Assembly: GCA_028753945.1 (NCBI GenBank)
Contig: JAPNXP010000004.1
Span: forward strand, 4,774,001 to 4,838,000
Direction of reading: 5' to 3'
DNA length: 64,000 nt
Origin: Hexactinellida sp. DTS-2022
Lineage: Eukaryota > Porifera > Hexactinellida
Below, one piece after another: positions 46,043-58,000 of the stretch (the stretch's first letter is position 1; each line of letters starts with the position of its first letter). The translations under genes were made by a program, and so were the position numbers. The notes under the pieces were generated by a model. The model was not told the origin of the DNA and searched no databases. It saw only the letters and a list, made by a program, of their open reading frames with translations.

Positions 46043-49000
46043 ATGTTGGAAGAAGAGACAATCTTTGCTAATTTATCGGAAATAGGACCTTCCCAATCCG
46101 GGTTGGAGCTTATTTACACCCGATTATACCTGGCACATAATTCCCTATCTGATATACGAGCTGTGTCTAAGTTCAAACAACTGCAGCACGTAGACTTGTC
46201 GCATAACGATATTTGTGACGTCACTCCTCTGGGGCATATACACAACCTGCTTTCCTTAGACATCTCGCATAACAATATAAAGGTTAATTATTGTATTTTA
46301 TGAGTTAATAAAGTCATTGAATAAAGTCATTTTAAGTACAGTAGAACTCGTTTGTAAGAACACGGTTAATACGAACACTATTTCACTCCCCTTCAAAGCC
46401 TTTCAATACAAATGATATTGTTTAATACGAATTCCGGATAAGACAAACGCATATTGACGGTCCCCTGGTGTTCGTACTATTAAACGAGGTTCTACTGTAA
46501 TACGTATTTATTAAAATGACCGAATTCAGTGAAGTCTCAAAAGACATTAAACAAATGATGGTCGTTATTAATGGATATTCTGGCAAGTACATTATATTAT
46601 GAACACCGTACTTGCTATTAATTTGCAGCTACAGTGAATATAATAGAAATACCTGCTTATAACCAGGGGCGTCGGAAGCGTGAAATCGGGTAGGGGGCAA
46701 TCAGAATTTAGAGGGGGCACAGACAAAAAGCTAATTCTTAGTAGTATAAAACCCAACGTGATTTTATGTCTTTTTTGATAGTTTCACTTCGGATAAGAGC
46801 AGTGGTATCATGACATTTGAACACATGTGTATCATTGGTGTTGTTAATTCATCTATTTGGACAGGGGAAGGGGGCACAGGCAAGGGGATGCACAGATGAG
46901 GGGGGCACCGAGATTTTTGAGGGGGGCACGTGCCCCCCTGTGCCCCCCCCTTCTGACGCCCCTGCTTATAACAAAATGGATATTTTCCCCCAGAGCATTA
47001 ATTATAGCCACTTATAAGTTATAACGAATATTCGGGTATAAAGAAGGAATTCACAGGTCCCAAGCACTTCATTATAATGAAAATTTACTGTATACTAGTA
47101 TACAGTAAATTTTCATTATAATGAACAACATTAAATTGTAAAAAGACAACATTAAATTGTAAAAAAAGTATTGTACGTATATAGATACAGTATATACTGT
47201 ATCTATATACGTACAATACTTTTTTTACAATTTAATGTTGTCTTTAGTGAGTGTCTAAATGTAATAGTAAATACACTTTAGCATTCAACTTGTTTGCTAT
47301 TATACGGAGTGTATTAACAGAACTATTTGTGTAGGAATGGCCTGAGCTCGACACTGTAGGAAATATAAAGTCACTAGACGCGTCACACAATCAGCTGACT
47401 TCTATCGAACACATAACGAATTTCAGACAAATGACGTCACTCAGATTGGATCACAATCAAATACAGGTGTTGCCTTCTAGTCTACAGAATCTCAAACAGT
47501 TGTTAACACTCTCTGCTGCTAGTAATAGCATACACAAGATTAACGGGTGAGCTATGGACTATGGATATACGATTTAAATAAAACATACAATTAACTCCCG
47601 TTATAACCAAGTTTGTAACGAAATGGAGATTTTCCCCAGAGCACTAAATGCATTAATTAATATCCGCTTATAAGGAATATCCGAATATAAATAACGAAGG
47701 AATTTACAGGTCCTAAGCACTTCGTTATACCCGAGTTCTACTGTATAAAGTATACTTGTTAATACGAACACAGATAAGGAGAAACTGTTTAATTCCACTA
47801 GCCTATACAAATGCATGTAAATTACTCCGGTTAATAGGTTAATAGGAATTAATTTCGACGGTCCCCTGGTGTTCGTAATATTGAGGGTTATTTCATATTC
47901 TAGACTTCAAAATTTACCGATACAATATATCGATCTTCATGGCAACCAGATCAAGCGTGTGGAATGCATAGAAGGCACGCGCTACTTACAACACTTGGAT
48001 TTATCCGATAATTCCATCCAGTCACTGAGAGGTCTACAGGGACATTCCTGTCTGGCAGAGCTGTTGCTACGTAACAACTCTGTACTAGACATAACAGAGA
48101 TAAAGTACCTAATCGACCTAAGGGCGCTTAGAGAGCTCAGTTTTGAGAATAATCCTATTCAGACCCTGGCGGGTTACAGGGCCAGTGTAGTGTTTAAGCT
48201 AACGCAGATTAATGTATTGGATGGGGAGACCGTTACACCTAAGGAAAAGGTACTATTATGTGTATATACAGTATATGCCGGATATAAGAACACCGGTTAT
48301 AAAGAATATTATACTGGAAAACGGTTGCCATATACCCTATATATAATATGCCGGTTATAAGAACATTATATGCAGTTCCCGACTATTTTCTTTTAACCCG
48401 CATCCAATGTAAAAGTAGAACTTCGTTAATACGAACACCAAGGGACAGTCAAAATTTGTTCGTATTAACCGTGTTCGTACTAACGATGTTCTACTGTAAT
48501 TATAATCGAACGTTTCATAACTCAATTACAGTGGATGCCGGTTATAAGCACATCGTCGGGAACTGCACTTAAGGTGCTTATAACCGGCATGTTCTTATAA
48601 CCGACATAAATTAAACAGGGTATATGGCAACCGTTTTCCAACATAGTGTGCTTATATCCGATATGTTCTTATAACCGGTGTGCTTATATCCGACATCTAC
48701 TGTATTAATAACTGTATAATGTTACTGCCGCCTTTATGTATAGTTTCTATATAAGTAACTTGTGAAGGAATATCACATTAAATTCAATAAGAATATTCTA
48801 GAATAGATTTAATTAAAATAGAATATCAATTCGCCTACACAATATCACTAGCTCCATTAACATATGATAACACTACTGTATAACTTGTACTATATTTCGC
48901 TCGCAAGCGATCACCAATTGTCTCCTAATCTTATCAGCATGCGTCTCTGCTAACTCGAATAATTCCACTTTCCTACTTCCCTCTACACCAGCCCCCACAG

Positions 49001-52000
49001 AGCTCAAATAGCACATATTTCCCTTCCCAAGAGTGCACACTACACTCATTCCGGAGCTCAGCTGTTCCTCCTCCCCATTCGGATCCAGTATTACATAATT
49101 ATCGCGAAATATCGCAGCTGACACACACACTGGGATCCCTCGTATCGACAGGTTATTCTTAATAGCGGAGTTAACGATGGGAATAGGACTGTCCTCCTCT
49201 ACAGTCACGCTTGGCAGCCGCGTGTTCTTAAGAGCGGCTACGAGCGCTAGGAGACAGGCGTCCAATGCGTTCCCGTCGTTATTGCAGACAATGACGGCGC
49301 AGAATAGAGCCCAGCTCAGTTTACTAGGTTCTATATTCAAACTTGTTACGTCAAACATTTTAGAATTATTCACCATTTCTTCGACAGTTTGGTTTAAAGT
49401 TTTTGCTTCTTCACTCGCGAATTTTGACACCCCCCTACTGATGCCCGGAATATCGACGGAGATAATGAGATAGCCCTCGTTCGGTTTCAGAATTGGCGGG
49501 TCGGTCAACTCGGCTCTGACGCCACAAACAACTGTCGTTTTACCGATTTTAATCACCGCGGACCCGTCAGCTGTGGTGATATTACCGATCCCGATATTAA
49601 TGGGTCGGTACTCGTTGAGCTTCCTTCCGTCCGGCCTTATGTCGTGGTCTATGAATCTCTGGTAGTATTCGTCTGGCTGACAGGAGAGAAAGTTATCTGC
49701 CATAGTGATGCTAGTGGCTAGAAGGAATGTAGTTATTCTTGTTATAACGAAGTTCAAGGACCCTTGGTGACTTCGTTATAACCAAATTTTTTGTATATAT
49801 TAGCGGAGTAAAATTAACTACTTGATTCGTAGGGAATATACAGTAGACTTTCGTTATTATAAACACGGATAAGGCGAAATATCGGTTAAGGAGTACAAGG
49901 TTTAATTTCCCTATATTATACAAATGTATGTATACGAACTAATGTAGATGGTCCCTAGTGTTCGTATTAACGATAGTCTACTACGTATACTATATAACTT
50001 GTAAAACCCGTTATTTTGTTAAAATTATAATTTACTCTATACGTGTACATAAGAATTTGTATTTATCTTAAAGAGTTATAAGAAACATTTAAGCGCCTAT
50101 CTCTATACTAGGTTAATGCAAAGAACGCTCACGACCCTCCTCTACAAGTGCAAGCCAGCATTCAGCACATCAACAACCTAACTCTATCTGTTCCGCTGGC
50201 GCACAAGATACTCTACAGCACTCTCTCACACAACGACGAACCGTACCCCATGCTGGTAAGGCTAAGCGCAGTAGTACCTCCTTAGTGACAGCACGGTAAT
50301 AAGTGGTTAATAGGAACACGGTTATTTCGAAATTCTCGTTAGTACGAACACGGTTAATACGAACAAGGTAAATTACTACTAATACGAATACGGTTAATAC
50401 GAACACGGTTAGTATGAACACGGTTAATACGAACAAGGTAAATTACTACTAATACGAATACGGTTAATACGAATACAGTTAATACGAATACAGTTAATAT
50501 GAACACATGTAGCTAATACGAACACGGTTAATATGTGGTTAATACGAACACGGTTAATACGAACACTATTTCAATCCCCTTCAAAGCATTTTTCAATACA
50601 AATGATATTGGTTAAGGCGAACGCATTTTGACGGTCCCTGCTGTTCGTACTAACAAGGCATCACTATATATAGTATAGTATACCGGTTATGGCAATATAT
50701 GTAGGTGCTGGTGGGGCCGATGGGCTCCGGCAAGAAGCAGCTGGCCCTGCGACTGGCGGGAGAGTACCCGTACATATTCGGGTACGTGCCCTCCCACACC
50801 ACGCGGGGTCTGTATCCGCACGAGGAGAGGAACAGGGAGTACGTGTTCTGCTCGGAGAAGGAGTGGGAGACTCAGTTCTCTGCCGGAATGTTCATAGAGC
50901 ACTACAGGGGCCTAGTGAGTCAGTTGTATTAACTTATATACAATGATAAGATTATGTAATAAGATGTTTGTTTCGAAACAGTGGATACCGGTTATAAGCA
51001 CATCACCGGGAACTGCACTTGATGTGCTTATTTCTTATAACCGGTGTGCTTATATCCGACATTATACACCATTACTTTTGTAGTATACAATATTCATTCG
51101 AGTTATACCCTATACATACTTACAGTGAAGTCTCGTTATAACCAAGTCGGATATAACGAAATAACCGCTTATAACGGAATGGAGATTTCCCCCTAGAGCA
51201 CTAAATGCATTATTATTATCCGCTTATAACGAATGAATTTACAGGTCCCAAGCACTTCGTTATAACGAGAGTTGTTTGTATGTGTATTCTCTTTTAATTT
51301 CTCGCAGTAATGCCATTCAGTGGCATTCACATAACTTTTAATTCTCAAATAAAATACTTAAAGACTCACTTATTTATTGGGGCCAACACCTTTGTAATAT
51401 AGAATGTGGAAAATATATAATAATTACATTAGATAAAGTGTTGGTCGATATATATATAAGTTCCCATGATAATAGTTATGTATCAGATAATTAATAGTAA
51501 CTACTATATCCACTGTACATATACATATACATATACATACATACATACATAGTACATACACATATGAATACACATCACATACACATATGCATACTATTGT
51601 AACACTGCTAATGAGCTCCACATCTCCGCGGTCTCTATCTCCATGCTCCCGTCATACCGCATGCAGTCTAGCGAGTATGCTGCCACGCCCCTATAGCCCC
51701 CTCTGCTTATAGCCTGCGTCTTAATAGCCAGACTCTGTCCGTTGTCGAACCAGAACTCCCCGGTGAGATTGCTCCCCTCCAGTCGGACACTCAGGTAAGG
51801 CGACTGAGCTGTTGAGTCCCAATGGTACTCCGTTAGACCTGTGTTAATATACTGGGTGATGACGTCACCGTAGCACCTCTGCTCAGTCAGCTGCTCCTTG
51901 CATGTGTCCATCTGACACCTCCCCTCAGCTGATCTGTTCCGACAGGTGAGTAGGTATCCGTACCAGGGGAGAGCTGCCACCAAGCGGTCCAGCGGGATGC

Positions 52001-55000
52001 CCGCCTCCAAGTAGTACTGGAGACCTAGAGTAGTGTTGTTCGTATATACATAGTATCAATATTAATTCTCGTTATACAAGAAAAAGAATTACCAAGTAAT
52101 TACTTATACAGTAGTATTCGCCTAATAGCAATATCGCTCTTATAAACAAGTTATTTTCACTCATAATTTTTCAGTGCCCAAAAGAGCATTTACTGTTAAA
52201 ATTAAAATTAATTAATTATGTTCTTATACGTAATAGCAAATTCGACTAATTGTAAGCAAATTTCGTGTAAAATGCGACTTGCTAATACACAAACACCACT
52301 GTATATCGGCCAACACCTTTTCTAATGTAATTTTCAAGCATTTGGCAAGTTCATTTTTAAACATCAAAATTTCACCTTTTTAGAGCCTGGTTTTATCTAA
52401 AAAAAGGTGTTGGCCAATATATATATAAGTACCGTATAAACTATTTCGAAATAAGCAAACTGTATACTATATACAGTAGATGTCGGATATAAGCACACGG
52501 TTATAAGAAAACTATGTTGGAAAACGGTTGCCATATACCCTTATATACTTTATGTCGGTTATAAGCACATTAAGTGCAGTTCCCCGCGATGTGCTTATAA
52601 CCGGCATCCACTGTATATGATATCCCGTTCTTATAATCAGTGCTAATTTAGTGCCGTTGCACTACAATACCACTCACTTGACATGATCTTATAAATGGGA
52701 GCGTTTGGCCCCGGGTTGCAGGGAGGTCCGTTCACTACAGTAGACATGTCAAACTCCTTTAGCATGAAGTAGTCAACTGAGTGTGATAGCTCTTTGTATA
52801 AAGTTATTTGCTCAGAGCCGAGGTACCAACTTGCACTGTAACTTAGCTCATAGGATAAACTCGCGGTTTTCAACACTGAATACATCTCTTTAAAGAATTC
52901 AATCAAAAACGTTTGTTTTTTCGGAGGAATATATTCCTCATAGTTAATATTAATTCCATCGAGATTGAATTTTTTAAGATTTTCAACTTGTCTCTGTATC
53001 CATGGTTTCTGTACAGTTACTTCATAAATGACGTCACTCGTTAGTTTAACAAACGCGTGTACTTGCACTCCTTTAGCGTGAGCTAAACATATTAACTGTG
53101 CGTCTATTTTATCGATGTCAGAAGTTACAATTAGCTCTGTTAGCAGTCCCATATCATAGTGACTCCAGTTGTCATTTGCATCGGTGTATGCTGCTATAAC
53201 CTTATCCTGTCTCCTCGCTATAGGGAGACATAATGTCTTGTTCTTACAGTGACAAGTAGTGCCATCTTTTGAATATCCGCGGTGGTTAAAAGGTGAAGCA
53301 AATATACAAATTGCGAATATAAATAATGTAAGAATACTTGTGACAAACATTTTAGATTGAATTAATCACAAACTGATTTAATTTATACTGCGAAATAATT
53401 CTATACAATATAACGCGCATAATTAGTATTTTGTTAATTCAATAATTGTATTGTTCTTTGAGGTTAGTTTATATCTATTCGTTAATTAATAGGAATGTTA
53501 TATTTTCCGATAGGAAGAGAACTGTTAGATAATTAACTAATTGCCGGAGATAATGGGAAGTAAGATTGTATGTTACATTAATTTGTTTGGTTTTGGGAAC
53601 TTTATGCATGTAGGCTGTAAATTGTTTTAAATTAAAATAAAACCTTTTTACTGAAAACTGCGAAACGATTCCTAACATCACTTTTATTAATATATTTCGC
53701 CTCAAATAATAATAACGTAATAATAGTCGATATAACGATAACAAGCTCCAATAAAATCCCTTACTTTCTTTACAAATCAACATTGAATTTATTTAGCCAA
53801 CTTTACTATGATTAAGTTACTGATATTTTTGTTGCTCACACACTCCAAATTGTAAGTAAGTAAACTTGATTAGATGGACTCACTACTATATCATACGTGA
53901 CAAAATTATATAACATAGCATATACGTACATATAATTTTGACTAACATTTATAAAAGTACAGTATAACCTGCTTAATCCGACCCTCTATAATCCGGAATT
54001 CGCGTTAATCCGACACAAATTTCCTATCCCAACGAGTGTCGGATTAGACCGGTTCTACTGTATTAGCACAAGAATAATATAATATTTATTTTTACAAATT
54101 CTTTTTAATTTTACTAGAATTGATTCTATTAATAATTCGACATATAACTTTCGCGGCTAAAACAACATAAACAGCTCCCACTCCTCCTTGAACACCAGTT
54201 GGGAAAGCGAGAATTCCTAATACCATAGGATGTAACCATAGTAAGTTTGAGCTAAATACAATAGGCATGTTCCTATATCCTATAATTAGTAATATATAGA
54301 TAGCGTTAGTTAATACTGTGTACAGTATAGGGAGTAGAATAGGGATTCCATAGGTGACGTAGTGAGACAAAGGAATGTCATTCTCTTCTAACTCCAGCTG
54401 TATTATCTTCCTAAAAAGATGTTAATTGAAATACGTACAGTCACTCCGCTTAATTGGGTCAATTTGGTCCAATTAAATTAAGCTAAAGTATTGCAACCAA
54501 AACTGTAATAATGTAATTCCGATCCGTACATATGATGAAATGTTGAACCAATTATATTTGACAAATATACTAGCTAAGGAGAAATTGTTACTAGGGAATG
54601 ATTATTAACAAATTGCATTTTTTGGTTACTAAATATCAATTGATAATATAGCTATAGGGCTGTCCCAAATAGGTACATTATATTAAGTGACACTTAGAGA
54701 TTTTAATTGTGTTTAAAGGTAGGATTAATTTACCTATCCAATTTGGCAATCTTCGGGAACTGATCTACACTGTGGTAATTCTTTTTCTCAATTTCCAAAT
54801 ACCTTTTCTTTCTCTCTATCGCCATAACTCGTCTGTAGTTATCCCCTCCCAATAACGTCTGTAGAATCTTCACAAAAGTTTGTAAGTATAGTTTGGCACC
54901 CTCCAACATCACAATAGAAATACAAACAATAAATAGCTGAGTGTGGTCTACTTCTATCCAACTCAATTTTAACATTCTATTCTGTGAATATTTGATTCTA

Positions 55001-58000
55001 GGATAAATATAATAAATTGGTTTCTACACTACTTTAATCCAGCCGCTTACGGAGGCGAATAAATTAAATGAAACTTTTCTAGGCGCGCGAAAATCGAGAG
55101 ATGCTCCCATAGAATAATAAAAATATGTAATTTAGACCGTGTGAGTGAGCTCAAATTAAATTTAGACGCACAGAAAATTTTACCTTGATGAAAGCCTGTG
55201 TATACGAGTGTAAGCAATTTATTTTTATTGTGCTGAGTCCTTGTAACAAATATAAATAAGCAATTTATTAAGGCCTTTGTTCAGATATACTTTGTACGTA
55301 CAGTAGAACCTCGTTAGTACGAACACGGTTAATACGCAATCCGGATAACACGAACACAATTTCAGTTCCTTCAAAGCATTTTCAATACATATGATATTGG
55401 TTAATACGAAATCCGGATAAGGCGAACACAATTTCAGTCGCCTTTAAAGCATTTTCAATACAAATAATATTGGTTGATACGAATTCCGGATAACACGAAC
55501 ACAATTTCAGTTCCTTCAAAGCATTTTCAATACATATGATATTGGTTAATACGAAATCCGGATAAGGCGAACACAATTTCAGTCGCCTTTTTTAAAGCAT
55601 TTTCAATACAAATAATATTGGTTGATACGAATTCCGGATAAGGCGAACACAATTTCAGTCGCCTTTAAAGCATTTTCAATACAAATAATATTGGTTGATA
55701 CGAATTCCGGATAAGGCGAACACAATTTCAGTCGCCTTTAAAACATTTTCAATACAAATAATATTAGTTGATACGAATTCCGGATAAGGCGAACACAATT
55801 TCAGTCGCCTTTAAAGCATTTTCAATACAAATAATATTGGTTAATACGAAATCCGGATAAGGCGAACACAATTTCAGTCGCCTTTAAAGCATTTTCAATA
55901 CAAATAATATTGGTTAATACGAAATCCGGATAAGGCGAACACAATTTGACGGTCCCCTGGTGTTCGTACTAACACGGGGTTCTACTCTACTAATTATAAC
56001 ATGTTTAGGCGGGTGGTGGCAAGTATGGACTCTCAATAAACACAATAGAGTCAATCGCGGCCCACGGACTAGCTAGCATAACGTGCATGGAGTATGAGGG
56101 GGTTCTGGTGATGAAGAGAACTCATTTCGAGCCTAGATATGTGCTTATACTACCCTACACTGAAAATGATCACTGCAATTATATGAAGACTGCCAAGTTC
56201 TATTCAGAAGTACAAATACAACAATCTATAAACAGGTTGGGATTTAGGGAAATTTCTTTATAATATTAACTAGACAAAGTTTCAAATTCTATATACTAAT
56301 AGGTCTCTAATTATAAGCCATTAGGACCAAGCAAATATAGACTAAATTTATAATTTAACAATATAAGTAGATTAATTATTGCTAACTTTTGTTTCAAAAG
56401 TTTGAATATTTTGTAATTCAAAGGCAAGGACAGAAAAGTTAATTTGTTGACGTTGTCCTAATCTTATTTTACTTTTAGTGTCAGTTCTAGCTCTAATATT
56501 ATTACCTAATTAGCGTTTATAGTAGTTTCATCAAAACTGAATATGAAAAACAAATTTGTTTCTATAGAAAACAATCAGTTCCACTACGTATAATGAAACT
56601 ATAATTACACAAGGAATATAAAAGCGAATTTGTGATCAAATCAGTTAATATGCCATAATTAAATTATTATAGCAATGTTGAAAGGAAAATTGCACTACTT
56701 AGGTGATCATATCATTTACTATTTTTGGTTAATATTAATAAATAAATATTCAATATATCATTCCTTTTAGGAGAAAGATTTATAAAACTGTTAACCAAGA
56801 GAGCCCTGGTTTCTTTGACATGATAATAAGTTGCTCGAATATAGAAGAGAGTTACCAGCAACTCAAACAGCTTATTATTGCATACTGCGGACTAAGCACT
56901 CAAACTTCTGAAGCAGGTTAGTAGTGAGACAAATAAATACACTAATCTGATTTGTTTAAATTATATTATTTTAGACCTTTTATAGATAATAATTATGAAA
57001 TAACTTATATGAGACCGTCTATTCTAGACCAGGTTTCTTACATATACATTAGTATTACCCATAGACGGCACTGATCTACAGAATTTATAGACTGTCTACA
57101 AATGTTTGGATTATTTGTATGGGCTTTTATAGACCGTCTAGAAATAAGAACGTTCTATAATTATTGGATGAAATTCGTTGTCATGTTATCTCAAAAATAT
57201 GCTTTGTCAGCATTTATTAAATTGTCCTTAAATGAACTAATCAGTAAGGTGATTATTGTGGTCCAGAATACGATATTGTTTAGGACTCAATAAGAATCTC
57301 GTGGAAAGTGGAAATGTAAAAAGGCAAGCGAATGTACTGTTTTTACCAAAATTTAAACAAAATATATTCCCAGTTACAGTAAGGGACCTCGGAATTTGTT
57401 CGTATTATCTGGAAATTCGTATTAATTAACCGGAGTCACGTATTGTATTGGCTAGGGGAGTTAAACCTTGTACTCCTTAACCGATACATATAGAAATATG
57501 CTTATAACTTAATTTTCTTACCATAGGAGTCTATGGAATGTATTATATCAGTTATAAGTTACCAGATGGAATTATTATGTCTAATATTAATCCCACCCTA
57601 GCAATAACTACTACCTCCTAACCGCATAATGTTAGCAGAAGTATTAGAAGTGCTAGCCGCTATGTTTGTCTGCTACAGTATGTTCTTCCTATACATATGG
57701 GTGCGTAGTCGTATGTGCAAACGCATGATGTTACTCGACAGACACATTGTTATAACAGGCGGGTCAGCTGGCATCGGGTTAGAGCTAGCTAAGAAGTCCT
57801 ATTCCCGAGGCTGTTCTGTTAGTATTATAGCGCGTGACCAGACTAGGCTAGACCAGGCCGTGACTGAGATCGAGAAATGTAAGGGTATTCAGGCTATGGA
57901 CAGGATATCTACATTTCGCGAGCCCTACAAACAAACCTTACACGCCTACTCAGTAGACCTCGCTACAGAGAGAAACTGCGCTGATCTTATAGCGAGGATC

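Noticed and set aside
49704-49757. Extended N terminus of EXOSC8
   Set aside because: The extra codons derive from a C-related MITE; the family start matches MADNFLSCQP.
53475-53783. 102-codon minus-strand frame between CTBS and GET1
   Set aside because: Composition follows AT-rich background and no motif or start context supports it.
55301-55986. CRISPR-like array
   Set aside because: Units of 70-78 bases follow each other without unique spacers and sit within A-family MITE ends in a eukaryotic intron.
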